Shown here one piece after another: positions 18,627 through 28,765 of a stretch of DNA of 64,000 nt; within the stretch, counting starts at the first letter, position 1, and each line of letters opens with the position of its first letter. Under the pieces are notes generated by a model. The model made no database searches and had not been told where the DNA came from. It saw only the letters and a list, made by a program, of their open reading frames with translations. A program made the position numbers and the translations under genes. The DNA comes from Nonomuraea jabiensis (lineage in GTDB: Bacteria > Actinomycetota > Actinomycetes > Streptosporangiales > Streptosporangiaceae): the NCBI RefSeq assembly GCF_014204795.1, contig NZ_JACHMB010000001.1:12614501-12678500 (forward strand). Reading direction: 5' to 3'.

Positions 18627-19628
18627 CTAGTCGGCGTTCCGGGCCCGGCTGGGCTGGACGCGCATGGGCTCGCCCGGCATTTTCGGGTAGTTGGGCGGGT
18701 ACGGCATGTCGCCCCGGTCGTCCTTGGCGTAGAGCTCCAGCAGCGGTTCGATCGAGTACGCCACGTCGTCGATGGCCGCGTGCACGTCGCCCACCTCGGC
18801 GAACCGGGCCGGCACCGTACGGATGTCGAAGTCACGCGGATCGGCGTCGACCAGCTCGTCCCAGGTCAGCGGGGCCGAGACGGGGGCGTGCGGCTGGGCC
18901 CTGACGGAGTAGGCGCTGGCGACCGTACGGTCCCGGGCGTTCTGGTTGAAGTCGATGAACACCCGCTCCCCGCGCTCCTCCTTCCACCACGCCGTGGTCA
19001 CCAGCCCGGGGTCCCGGTCCTCGACGGCCCTGGCCAGGGCGATGCCGGCGTGGCGTACCTGGATGAAGTCCCAGCGCGGCTCGATGCGTACGGCGATGTG
19101 CACGCCCCGGTTGCCCGACGTCTTCACGAACCCGGTCAGTCCCAGCTCCCCCAGCACCTCCCTGGTGAGCAGCGCCGCCTTGCGGGCGGCGGCGAAGTCC
19201 AGGCCCGGCTGCGGGTCCAGGTCGACGCGCAGCTCGTCGGGGTGCTCGACGTCGGAGGCCCGCACCTGCCAGGGGTGGAAGTCGAGGGTGCCGAGGTTCG
19301 CGCCGTAGGCGATGGCCGCCACCTCGGTGACCCGCAACGAATGCGCCGTACGGCCGCTCGGGAACCGCACCGTCACCGACTCGAGCCAGTCGGGGTGCTT
19401 GGGCGGCATCCGCTTCTGGTAGATCGCCTCCGTCTGGACGCCGTCGGGGTGGCGCTTGAGGTTGGTGGGCCGGTCCTTGAGCGCGCGCAGGGCGCCCTCC
19501 CCGACACTCACGTAGTACTCGACCAGCTCCCGCTTGGTGGCGCCGATCTCCGGGAAGTAGACCTTGTCGGGGTTGGTGACCTTGACGGTCCGCTCCCCCA
19601 CCTGCAGCTCGATGTACGGCGATGCCAT
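18627..19628 (-). CDS. LigD-type DNA polymerase/primase domain protein (PolDom)
   Basis: 333 residues matching the stand-alone polymerase domain of LigD, an archaeo-eukaryotic primase fold that fills gaps with ribonucleotides in end joining. Family motifs are VTNPDKVYFPEIGATKREL at the start, the metal-binding VDLDPQPGLDF (about residues 136-146), SGNRGVHI and FIDFNQNARDRTVASAYSVR. No ligase or nuclease domain is attached. The LigC-type ligase at 4967-6160 is the plausible partner; no Ku gene is seen in this window. ATG 19628 is used. A hairpin (GCCTCTGC with GCAGAGGC, 19654-19672) lies just upstream. Confidence 0.92.
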   Translation of the reverse strand: MASPYIELQVGERTVKVTNPDKVYFPEIGATKRELVEYYVSVGEGALRALKDRPTNLKRHPDGVQTEAIYQKRMPPKHPDWLESVTVRFPSGRTAHSLRVTEVAAIAYGANLGTLDFHPWQVRASDVEHPDELRVDLDPQPGLDFAAARKAALLTREVLGELGLTGFVKTSGNRGVHIAVRIEPRWDFIQVRHAGIALARAVEDRDPGLVTTAWWKEERGERVFIDFNQNARDRTVASAYSVRAQPHAPVSAPLTWDELVDADPRDFDIRTVPARFAEVGDVHAAIDDVAYSIEPLLELYAKDDRGDMPYPPNYPKMPGEPMRVQPSRARNAD

Positions 19629-19731
19629 GCACCGAACCTACTCTCTGCTTATGGCCTCTGCTCCGCAGAGGCGGGCTCGGTCGCCTTGGAGCCGTTGCCT
19701 TCCCTCGTCGCTCCAGTCGCTACGCTCCTTG

Positions 19732-19764
19732 CGCTCCTCAGTCCAGGCAACGGCGCTCCCTCGC
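19732..19764 (-). repeat. Dispersed 33-bp repeat, copy 1
   Basis: Read on the minus strand, a 33-bp sequence starting GCGAGGGAGCGCCGTTGCCT and ending GACTGAGGAGCG is identical to 25375-25407 on the plus strand. It lies in the gap between the LigD-type gene and msrB, where CGTTGCC and GCGACTGGAGCG fragments nearby suggest further decayed copies. Confidence 0.85.
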
Positions 19765-19781
19765 GCGCCATAGACGAGGTG

Positions 19782-19835
19782 GGCCCGTCCCGGAGCCGCC
19801 TCGGTGGCGGGACCGAGGGCTCGACGGGACGGGCC
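19782..19835 (-). terminator. Long, nearly perfect hairpin
   Basis: GGCCCGTCCCG (19782-19792) pairs with CGGGACGGGCC (19825-19835). Inside it GAGCC pairs with GGCTC and CTCGGT with ACCGAG around GGCGGG, giving about 22 base pairs with small bulges. On the minus strand it lies 1 nt after the stop of a 46-residue ORF, the normal place for a terminator. On the plus strand it would be in a promoter region, where a terminator is not expected. Confidence 0.65.
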
Positions 19836-19836
19836 G

Positions 19837-19977
19837 CTAGATCACCCGCCGCCGTTCCGGGCGCTGGCGCGCCACCCGGCCGGCCGTGGCGATCCCCGGC
19901 GGCTCCAGCACGGGCGTGGGCTGTGCCGCTTGGCGGGATCTGCGGATGATCTCACCCCTGACAGGAGGCGATGACAC
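19837..19977 (-). CDS. Candidate 46-residue Arg-rich small protein
   Basis: GTG 19977 opens a 46-codon frame ending TAG 19839-19837, immediately followed by the strong hairpin at 19835-19782. The product contains EIIRRSRQAAQPTPVLEPPG and ends ARQRPERRRVI. By my count nearly 90 percent of third positions are G or C in the last 35 codons, as in real genes here. The ribosome site (CAAGGGG directly before GTG) is too close, so the exact start is doubtful. No family is recognised. It is divergent from msrB. Confidence 0.4.
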   Translation of the reverse strand: MSSPPVRGEIIRRSRQAAQPTPVLEPPGIATAGRVARQRPERRRVI

Positions 19978-20083
19978 CCCCTTGCCTACAAAGACGCGAA
20001 TTCACCCCAGAACAGATGCTTCAGCCTGCGAAGATCTCTTTTTGCCTGATCTCTCATCGCCGCCGATCTCGTACGCTGGACGC

Positions 20084-20485
20084 ATGGAGAAGGTGGTCAA
20101 AAGCGATGCCGAGTGGCGGGTCCAGCTCTCGCCCGAGGAGTTCCACGTCCTCAGGGAGGCCGGGACGGAGCGCCCGTTCACGGGCGAATACGTCGACACC
20201 AAGACGGAGGGCGTCTACTCGTGCCGCGCGTGCGGGGCGGAGCTGTTCCGGTCGGAGACGAAGTTCGAGTCGCACTGCGGCTGGCCGAGCTTCTTCGCGC
20301 CGAACGACTCCGACGCGGTCCGGCTGATCGAGGATCACAGCCATGGAATGGTCCGTACGGAGGTGCGCTGCGCGCGGTGCGACTCGCACCTGGGGCACGT
20401 GTTCCACGGCGAGGGATATCCCACTCCGACCGACGATCGTTACTGCATCAACTCGATCTCCCTGAAGCTGCTCCCCGTGGAATAG
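20084..20485 (+). CDS. msrB: Peptide methionine-R-sulfoxide reductase MsrB
   Basis: 133 residues, the size of a single-domain cytoplasmic MsrB, which reduces methionine-R-sulfoxide in proteins. The catalytic cysteine is in DRYCINSISL near the C-terminus. Zinc-binding pairs are CRAC and CARC, and the family motifs HCGWPSFFAP and SHLGHVF are intact. ATG 20084 matches the family N-terminus (KVVKSDAEWRVQLSPEEF). It stands alone; the 450 bp upstream contain the dispersed repeat, the hairpin and the small Arg-rich ORF described separately. Confidence 0.95.
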   Translation: MEKVVKSDAEWRVQLSPEEFHVLREAGTERPFTGEYVDTKTEGVYSCRACGAELFRSETKFESHCGWPSFFAPNDSDAVRLIEDHSHGMVRTEVRCARCDSHLGHVFHGEGYPTPTDDRYCINSISLKLLPVE

Positions 20486-20572
20486 CCGGGCCGTGGTGGT
20501 GCTGCTTGAACCCAAGGGGTGATTAACTGGCGACAGGGCGTACCGATCGCATGCCTCGGGTAGGAGATTCGT

Positions 20573-20680
20573 GTGCGCTTTGTCCATCTGCGCCATCGCT
20601 GGGTGACGATTGAGACCATCGGGCGGGTCGTGACGCAACGGTGTCAGCTGTGCGCCAAGACCCGCGTCCGGGTCCGCTAG
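20573..20680 (+). CDS. 35-residue protein with a single CxxC pair
   Basis: GTG 20573 is preceded by GGAG at 20563-20566 (6-nt spacing), an excellent ribosome site, and opens 35 codons ending TAG 20678-20680. The product reads VHLRHRWVTIETIGRVVTQ, then RCQLCAKTRVRVR: alternating hydrophobic and basic residues, suggesting a beta hairpin, with a CQLC pair that could bind half a zinc site or form a dimer. The codon use fits the genome. The stop overlaps the stop of the gene on the opposite strand by 2 bp. I do not recognise a family. Confidence 0.6.
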   Translation: MRFVHLRHRWVTIETIGRVVTQRCQLCAKTRVRVR

Positions 20681-21498
20681 TCAGGGGCGGGGTGGGTGAC
20701 GCGGCAGCTGGTGTCGGACGGGCCGAGGATGTTGGCGAGCACGGGATTGCCGTTCTCGCCGAACTCCGCCTGTACGAACACGACCGGATGGGCCACTCCC
20801 CGCGCGCGCAGGTACGCCAGCCCGCGCTCGCACAGCGTGATCGCTTGGGACGAGTTCCCCGCCGTTTCCGGTAAATCCGTATAAATGCGCAAATATCCGC
20901 CGACGGTGCGGATGTCCTTGAGGCGTTTCAGGGCCTTGTCGTCCGGGCTCCAGTGCGTACGGAAATACTCGGCCGCCTGCTGATCGGTGTGCCGCGACGG
21001 GCCGTTCGCCTTGTACCCCTCAGCCTCGCCGGGGTCGGGACCGCCCGCCAACAGGTCTTCCGCGTCCGTGGTGCCCGGCACCAGCCCCTCCTGGACCCCG
21101 CCGGGAGAAACCGCCGCAGGAGAGTCCGGCGCGGCCGTGCTCGCAGCGGCCTGGGACGGCGGCTCGGACTTCGGCAGCTCACGCGCCCTGGCCTCCGCGC
21201 TCACCCTCGCCCTGGTGGTGGTGCCGTCCTTCCCCGGCAGCGCCGCGGAGCCGTTCTCCGGCTCGGCCCGAGCCTGCGGCGCCGGTCGCGCCCGCTGGGA
21301 CGAGGCGGCGGTCAGCGCCCCGCCGAAGGTCCCGTTCGCGCCGAGCACCGCGGCCACTCCGCCGGCCAGCACCACGGCCCCGACCGCCCCGACCGCCCAC
21401 CGCCGGCTCGGACCGCGCCGCCGCGCGTGCCGCGAGCGCGCCGCCACGTGACGTCCGGCCCCGCGCCGCCGGCTCCCCCGTTTTCCCGATCCACCCAT
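20677..21498 (-). CDS. Anchored extracytoplasmic protein, unknown function
   Basis: 273 residues. The N-terminus is strongly basic (SGKRGSRRRGAGRHVAAR) and is followed by one membrane segment at about residues 35-55 (WAVGAVGAVVLAGGVAAVL). A 100-residue Ala/Pro/Ser-rich linker leads to a folded C-terminal domain of about 90 residues that contains ALKRLKDIRTVGGYLRIYTD and two Cys (TLCERGL and DTSCRVTHP), possibly a disulfide. That domain is not one I can name. ATG 21498 has GGAGGG 8 nt upstream; the frame is open further upstream but not convincing. Confidence 0.65.
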   Translation of the reverse strand: MGGSGKRGSRRRGAGRHVAARSRHARRRGPSRRWAVGAVGAVVLAGGVAAVLGANGTFGGALTAASSQRARPAPQARAEPENGSAALPGKDGTTTRARVSAEARARELPKSEPPSQAAASTAAPDSPAAVSPGGVQEGLVPGTTDAEDLLAGGPDPGEAEGYKANGPSRHTDQQAAEYFRTHWSPDDKALKRLKDIRTVGGYLRIYTDLPETAGNSSQAITLCERGLAYLRARGVAHPVVFVQAEFGENGNPVLANILGPSDTSCRVTHPAPD

Positions 21499-21771
21499 CA
21501 CCCCGCCCTCCCCACCACCGTGGGACGCCGCCCCCCGACGCCGCCCCGGACCTCGCCTTGGAACGTGCCACCGCAAGCCGCCCGCACGAACAGAGGATTT
21601 CCCTGATTGTGACAAAGCGGATAGATCAAGTCGCCTGGATCGCCAACTTCGGCCTCGCTCTTTCTGCCGTTATCCGCACGGCCCCTGGGGCAGCGAGGAG
21701 AGCAGGGGGCAGTGGCCGGTTCCACGAGCCGGGGGTGGGCCGGCCCGCGGAGATGGGCAGGGGGTGGGCCC

Positions 21772-22527
21772 ATGACTGAGGCAACCGGCAGGGTGGCGTT
21801 GGTGACGGGGGCCAGCAGCGGAATCGGCGCGGCCACCGCACGCCTGCTGGCCGCGCGAGGGATGCGCGTGGTGGTCAACTACCTGCGCAGCGCCCCGGCG
21901 GCCGAGGAGGTCGTGGCCGGCATCGAGGCCGCGGGGGGCCGGGCCATGGCCGCGCAGGCCGACGTACGCGGGGCGACAGCGGTCGAGCGCATGGTCCGGC
22001 AGGTCGAGGCGGCGTGGGGCGGCATCGACGTGCTCGTGCACAACGCGCTCACCCCGTACGTGATCAAGCCGTTCCACGACATGACCTGGGAGGAGCTGGG
22101 CGGCAAGCTCGATGACGAGATGCGCGCAGCGTTCACGGTCACCAAGGCCGTCCTGCCCGCCATGACCGAACAGGGCTGGGGACGCATCATCTATCTCGGC
22201 ACCGGCCTCAGCCGCCGCCCCCGGGAGGGCATGATCGCGCTGGGCACGGCCAAGGCGGCGCTGGCGCAGTTCGCCCGGTATCTCGCCCAGGAACTGGGGC
22301 CGCGGGGCATCACGGTCAACGTCGTCGAGCCGGGCCCGGTCGCGGACACCCGGATGGCGAACGCCCTCGACGAGGAGCTCGTACGGCGGCAGGTGGCCGC
22401 CACCCCGCTGGGCCGCCTGGCCCACCCGGGCGACGTCGCCCAGGTGGTCGCCTTCTACGCCGACGAGGACAACGCCTTCATGACCGGCACCACGGCCGCC
22501 GTCAACGGCGGGATGGCCATGTACTGA
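21772..22527 (+). CDS. SDR-family oxidoreductase homologue lacking the catalytic Tyr
   Basis: 251 residues with the classical short-chain dehydrogenase fold. The NAD(P)-binding motif TGASSGIG is intact near residue 14, and VNVVEPGPV and the C-terminal GTTAAVNGGMAMY match FabG-like enzymes. The catalytic triad is not intact: aligning IIYLGTGLS and LGTAKAAL with FabG puts Thr144 at the Ser position and Leu157 at the Tyr position, while Lys161 remains. The protein may bind cofactor without reducing a carbonyl, or use another chemistry. Its TGA overlaps the next ATG, so it is translationally coupled to the binding-protein-like gene. Confidence 0.85.
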   Translation: MTEATGRVALVTGASSGIGAATARLLAARGMRVVVNYLRSAPAAEEVVAGIEAAGGRAMAAQADVRGATAVERMVRQVEAAWGGIDVLVHNALTPYVIKPFHDMTWEELGGKLDDEMRAAFTVTKAVLPAMTEQGWGRIIYLGTGLSRRPREGMIALGTAKAALAQFARYLAQELGPRGITVNVVEPGPVADTRMANALDEELVRRQVAATPLGRLAHPGDVAQVVAFYADEDNAFMTGTTAAVNGGMAMY

Positions 22528-23222
22528 TGCACACGATCGATCTCGCCTACGTCGGGCGTGGCCTGCACGAGGAGCTGGTCGCCTACATCGCCGACCAGCA
22601 GGGCTACTACGCCGACGAGGGCGTCCACGTCGCGCTGCGCGACGGCTGCGCCTGGGACGAGGAGCGGCTGCGCCACGTCGCCACCATCGGGCTCGGCCGG
22701 GCCGGCCTCGACCCGGACCTCGACATCCGCGCCGTCGTCCGCCCGCCCGGCGACTACGGCATGGACCTGCGCCGGCTGAGCGAGGGCAGGATCGACGCCG
22801 CCCTGGTCGGCAGCACCATGGCGCCGGAGGCGGTGGCCGCCGAGCACGGCTGGCGGGTGCTGGCCTGGGTCGGCGACCACTTCCAGGTCCCCACCGTGGG
22901 GGTGGCCGTCGATCCCACCTACCTCCGCCCGGACGACCCCTCGGTCCAGGCCGTCGTACGGGCTCACCGGCGTGCCCTTCGGGTGATCCACGACGAACCC
23001 GGCACCGCGGTGCGGCACCTCCGGACGTTCCTCGGCCGGCACACCGCGGAGGAGGCCCGAGCCCACTACGAGACGTTCATCGCGCCGTACTTCACCACCG
23101 AAGGCCAGGCCGACCTCGCCGTCGGCGCCGCCGCGATCACCGCGGTGGCCGCCGAACTCGGCGTCCCCGCCACCGTCACCGCGGCCGAGTTCTACCGCAC
23201 CGGGACGGCGCCCGCCCGCTAG
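22527..23222 (+). CDS. Periplasmic-binding-protein-like (NMT1/THI5-type) cytoplasmic protein
   Basis: 231 residues resembling the solute-binding proteins of nitrate/taurine importers and the NMT1/THI5 fold (IDLAYVGRGLHEELVAYIAD at the start, IDAALVGSTMAPEAVAAE in the middle). It lacks a signal peptide and lipobox, and no permease or ATPase gene is adjacent, so it is unlikely to serve transport. Cytoplasmic members of this fold include enzymes and sensors. Coupling to an SDR homologue without catalytic Tyr suggests the two proteins work on one small molecule. It converges on hemQ with overlapping stops. Confidence 0.65.
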   Translation: MHTIDLAYVGRGLHEELVAYIADQQGYYADEGVHVALRDGCAWDEERLRHVATIGLGRAGLDPDLDIRAVVRPPGDYGMDLRRLSEGRIDAALVGSTMAPEAVAAEHGWRVLAWVGDHFQVPTVGVAVDPTYLRPDDPSVQAVVRAHRRALRVIHDEPGTAVRHLRTFLGRHTAEEARAHYETFIAPYFTTEGQADLAVGAAAITAVAAELGVPATVTAAEFYRTGTAPAR

Positions 23223-23920
23223 GGCAGGGCCGCGATCAGCTCGCGCACCGGCTTGCGGGCGCCCGTGTAGAACGGGATCTCCACGCGCGTGTGGCGGCGG
23301 GCCTGGGCGCCCCGCAGCGTACGCATCAGGTCGACGATCCGGTGCAGCTCGTCGGCCTCGAACGCCAGCATCCACTCGTAGTCGTTGAGCGAGAAGCACG
23401 CCACCGTGTTGGCCCGCACGTCGGGATAGTCGCGCGCCATCCTGCCGTGCTCGGCGAGCATGGCCCGCCGCTCGGAGTCCTCGAGCAGGTACCACTCGTA
23501 CGACCGCACGAACGGATAGACGCTCACGTAGGCCCGCGGCTCCTCCTCCGCGAGGAAGGCCGGGATGTGCGACTTGTTGAACTCGGCCGGCCGGTGCAGC
23601 GCCATGGCCGACCAGACGGGCCTGCTGTGGCGGCCCAGCTCGGTGCGCCGGAACCTGGAGTAGACGTCCTGCAGGTCCTCGGGCGTGGGCGCGTGCCACC
23701 AGAACATGAAGTCGGCGTCGGCCCGCAGCCCGGCCACGTCGTAGACCCCCCTGGTCACGACGCCCTTGCCGGCGGCCTGGTCCAGCAGCTCCTCGACCTC
23801 ACCCGCCAGGCCGTCTCGGTCGACGGGACACGGCTCGGTCACCTGGAAGACCGACCACATCGTGTAACGGATCACCTGGTTGAGATCGCGGGCCTTGGGC
23901 CGCGGGGCTGCCTCTGTCAT
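23219..23920 (-). CDS. hemQ: Coproheme decarboxylase HemQ
   Basis: 233 residues of the chlorite-dismutase-like family. HemQ converts coproheme to heme b, the last step of the coproporphyrin-dependent pathway of Gram-positive bacteria. Family strings are FMFWWHAPTPEDLQ, the heme-ligand region MALHRPAEFNKSHIPAF, and YPFVRSYEWYLL, which carries the catalytic Tyr. ATG 23920 begins 5 bp after the stop of hemY, so the two are cotranscribed. The gene lacks the Gln/Arg features of true chlorite dismutases as far as I can see by eye. Confidence 0.95.
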   Translation of the reverse strand: MTEAAPRPKARDLNQVIRYTMWSVFQVTEPCPVDRDGLAGEVEELLDQAAGKGVVTRGVYDVAGLRADADFMFWWHAPTPEDLQDVYSRFRRTELGRHSRPVWSAMALHRPAEFNKSHIPAFLAEEEPRAYVSVYPFVRSYEWYLLEDSERRAMLAEHGRMARDYPDVRANTVACFSLNDYEWMLAFEADELHRIVDLMRTLRGAQARRHTRVEIPFYTGARKPVRELIAALP

Positions 23921-23925
23921 GGCCT

Positions 23926-25329
23926 CTATTGTCCTCTCAAGGACAGGTGGTCCAGAATCCGGGCCGCGGCCGTACGCGCCGTGCCGATGCAGGCCGGAAT
24001 GCCGATGCCGTCGTACGCGGCGCCGCAGACGGCCAGCGCGGGCTCCATGGCCACCGCCGCGCGCACCCTGGCCACCCGGTCGAGGTGACCCACGTTGTAC
24101 TGCGGCAGCGCGCCGCCCCAGCGCGTGACCCTGGTGTCCAGCGGCAGCCCGCTGGTGCCCATCACGTCGGCCATCTCGGCGGCGGCCAGCGACACCAGCT
24201 CGGTGTCGTCCCGCTGCAGCAGGTGCTCCTCGCCGACCCGGCCGATCGAGCAGCGCAGGATCACCATGTCCTTGGCCAGGTGCGGCCACTTGACCGAGCT
24301 GAACGTAACCGCCTTGACCGGCCGCCTCTCCACGGGCGGCACCAGGTAGCCGCTGGAGGTGGGCGGCTCGGGGAAGGCGTCGAGCGGGTACGCGAGCGTG
24401 ACGATGGCCATGCTGGCGTAGTCGATCCTGGCCAGCTCGCTCGCCGCCTTGGGCACCTCGGCCTTGAGCAGCCGGGAGGCCGCCGGCCCCGGCGTGGCCA
24501 CGATCACCGCGTCCGCCTCGACGACCTCGGGCCTCGGGACCGGGCCGGTGACGAGCTGCCAGCCGTCGGCGGTCCTGCGCAGTTCGCGTACGGTGACGCC
24601 GGTCCTGATGTCCGCGCCCGACGCCTTGGCGACCGCCTCAGCCAGGCTGCCGACGCCGTTCCTGAGCGTCGTGAAGACCGGCCCGGCGTCCTTCGGCGCC
24701 TCCTCGACGAGCTGCCTGGCCCCGGTCAGCAGCGAGCGCTCGGAGCGGGCCACCGCCGCCACGCGCGGCATCGTGGCCTCCAGCGACAACCTGTCGGATC
24801 GGCCCGCGTAGACGCCGCCGAGCAGCGGATCGACCAGCCGCTCCACCACCTCGGCGCCCATCCTGGCCCGGATGTAGGCGGCCACGGACACGTCGGTGCG
24901 GACGAGCGTCGCCGGCAGGATCTGGTCGAGCGGCACGCGCAGCAGGCCGCCGGGCGAGACGATGCCTGACTTGGCCAGCTCGGTCAGGTCGGCGGGCACG
25001 CCCATGACCTGGCCCTTCGGCATCGGCCGCAGCGTGCCCCTGCTGTAGATGGCCGAGCTGGTCGTGCCGGGGGAGACCAGGTCGTCGCCGAGCCCCACGG
25101 CCCCGGCCAGTTCCTTGCCCTCGGGCCGCCTGGCCAGCATGGCCTCCGCGCCCGCGTCCACGCTCACCCCGGCGACCTCGGAGGCGTACAGCTTGCCGCC
25201 GATGCGCGAGGCGCCCTCCAGCACGGTCACCCTGACCCGCTTGCCCCCGCTCTGGCGGAGATACCACGCGGCGGCGAGACCGGAGATCCCTCCGCCGATG
25301 ACGACCACGTGGGCCCGATTCCCTTCCAC
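23926..25329 (-). CDS. hemY: Coproporphyrinogen/protoporphyrinogen oxidase (HemY/CgoX)
   Basis: 467 residues of the flavin amine-oxidase-like family. The FAD-binding motif VVVIGGGISGLAAAWYL is at the N-terminus and CGAAYDGIGIPACIGTART, the C-terminal FAD motif, at the end. In this group the enzyme oxidises coproporphyrinogen III to coproporphyrin III, upstream of HemQ, whose gene follows 5 bp later. AGGAGG lies 1 nt before GTG 25329, too close to be ideal; GTG 25308 (start VVVIGGG) is an alternative start. A ferrochelatase gene is not in this window. Confidence 0.93.
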   Translation of the reverse strand: MEGNRAHVVVIGGGISGLAAAWYLRQSGGKRVRVTVLEGASRIGGKLYASEVAGVSVDAGAEAMLARRPEGKELAGAVGLGDDLVSPGTTSSAIYSRGTLRPMPKGQVMGVPADLTELAKSGIVSPGGLLRVPLDQILPATLVRTDVSVAAYIRARMGAEVVERLVDPLLGGVYAGRSDRLSLEATMPRVAAVARSERSLLTGARQLVEEAPKDAGPVFTTLRNGVGSLAEAVAKASGADIRTGVTVRELRRTADGWQLVTGPVPRPEVVEADAVIVATPGPAASRLLKAEVPKAASELARIDYASMAIVTLAYPLDAFPEPPTSSGYLVPPVERRPVKAVTFSSVKWPHLAKDMVILRCSIGRVGEEHLLQRDDTELVSLAAAEMADVMGTSGLPLDTRVTRWGGALPQYNVGHLDRVARVRAAVAMEPALAVCGAAYDGIGIPACIGTARTAAARILDHLSLRGQ

Positions 25330-25374
25330 GCCTCCTGACGCTACCGCCTCAGCGCCCTGCCTCCCCCCTTGGGT

Positions 25375-25407
25375 GCGAGGGAGCGCCGTTGCCTGGACTG
25401 AGGAGCG
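25375..25407 (+). repeat. Dispersed 33-bp repeat, copy 2
   Basis: Identical over 33 bp to the minus strand at 19732-19764. Beyond it, GTCGCAGTGACC resembles GTAGCGACTGG next to copy 1, so the shared element is longer and has suffered small deletions. It lies between the divergent hemY and DUF4349 genes. Confidence 0.85.
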
Positions 25408-25465
25408 TCGCAGTGACCTTAACGTGATTCATCCCTTCAAACCCGGGCGATCCGGCGTCCGTCTT

Positions 25466-26443
25466 ATGGGCATGAGGAGAATCCGGTACGGAATCGCACT
25501 CGCGACCGCCTGCTCAGCCCTGCTCCTGGCCGGCTGCGGCGGGGGCGGCAGCCGCTCAGATGTCCTCACCAGCGACGCGGGCAGCGGGGCGGCCGCACCG
25601 GCCGTGGCCTCGGCGGCGTCGGCTGAGGCACAGGAGCAGGACGCCAGCAAGCAGCCGAGACCCGAGCGCCAGGACAGCGGCGGGCTGGTCTCGAACGTCA
25701 AGCTCGCCCAGCAGGACCGCCAGGTCATCTACACCGGCAGCATGACCGTACGGGCCAAGCAGGTCACCGCCGCCGTGCAGCAGGCCAAGCAGATCGTGAC
25801 GTCGGCGGGCGGCTACCTGTCCAAGGAGGAGACCAGCTCGGCCAGCGACACCGAGGACACGGCCATGCTGGAGTTCAAGGTCCCGCCGGACAAGTACGCC
25901 GAGGTGCTCGCCCGGCTCGGCAAGGACCTGGGCAAGCAGCTGTCCATGAACCAGGGCACCCAGGACGTCACCATGCGGATGGCCGACGTCAACAGCCGGC
26001 TCAAGTCGGCGCAGCAGTCGCTGGACTCGCTGCGTACGCTGCTGAAGAAGGCCGACACGATCGGGCAGGTCCTGCAGGTGGAACGGGAGATCTCCACGCG
26101 CGAGGCGGACCTGGAGTCGCTGCAGGCGCAGCAGAAGGAGCTGGCCACGCAGGTCGCCATGGCCACGCTGACGCTCCGGCTGGTCGGGCCGGTCACCGAG
26201 GTCCAGGATCCCGAGGAGGAGCCCGCGGGCTTCCTGGGCGGGCTGAAGGCGGGCTGGACGGCACTGGTGTCGTTCACGAAGGTCGCGCTGACGGTGCTCG
26301 GCGCGCTGGTGCCGTGGCTGGTCGCGTCGCTGCCGCTGATCGCGCTGATCATCTACCTGGCGCGGCGCAATCGCGTCAGGCGCCCCCGCGTCCCCGCGCC
26401 CCCGCCGGGCCCCGGCCCCGGCCCCGGCCCCGAGGCGGCCTGA
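25466..26443 (+). CDS. DUF4349 lipoprotein with C-terminal membrane helix
   Basis: About 325 residues. A lipoprotein signal ends in the lipobox LLLAGC at about residues 20-25. A Ser/Ala/Gln-rich linker leads to a DUF4349 domain (QDRQVIYTGSMTVRAKQV, then LEFKVPPDKYAEVLARLG) with a long coiled coil (SRLKSAQQSLDSLRTLLKKA). A membrane helix follows (LVPWLVASLPLIALIIYLA) and a basic, Gly/Pro-repeat tail (PGPGPGPGP). Function of the family is unknown; it is a cell-surface protein. ATGs at 25466 and 25472 are both possible and neither has a Shine-Dalgarno sequence. It separates katG from hemY. Confidence 0.85.
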   Translation: MGMRRIRYGIALATACSALLLAGCGGGGSRSDVLTSDAGSGAAAPAVASAASAEAQEQDASKQPRPERQDSGGLVSNVKLAQQDRQVIYTGSMTVRAKQVTAAVQQAKQIVTSAGGYLSKEETSSASDTEDTAMLEFKVPPDKYAEVLARLGKDLGKQLSMNQGTQDVTMRMADVNSRLKSAQQSLDSLRTLLKKADTIGQVLQVEREISTREADLESLQAQQKELATQVAMATLTLRLVGPVTEVQDPEEEPAGFLGGLKAGWTALVSFTKVALTVLGALVPWLVASLPLIALIIYLARRNRVRRPRVPAPPPGPGPGPGPEAA

Positions 26444-26465
26444 CCGCCGCGAGGCCGGGTACGCC

Positions 26466-26499
26466 GTCCGGGCCGGCCCCGGCGTGGGCCGACCCGGAC
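26466..26499. terminator. Bidirectional terminator hairpin
   Basis: GTCCGGGCCGGCCC (26466-26479) pairs with GGGCCGACCCGGAC (26486-26499), 14 pairs with one G-U type mismatch and a 6-nt loop. It lies exactly between the convergent DUF4349 and katG genes. Confidence 0.75.
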
Positions 26500-26507
26500 G
26501 TCGATCA

Positions 26508-28736
<2,229 letters not shown>

Positions 28737-28765
28737 GCAAATCCTTCCGGATCAGTTCACGGTGC

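Noticed and set aside
22527..23222. Binding-protein-like gene as part of an ABC importer
   Set aside because: No signal peptide, no lipobox, no permease or ATPase neighbour.
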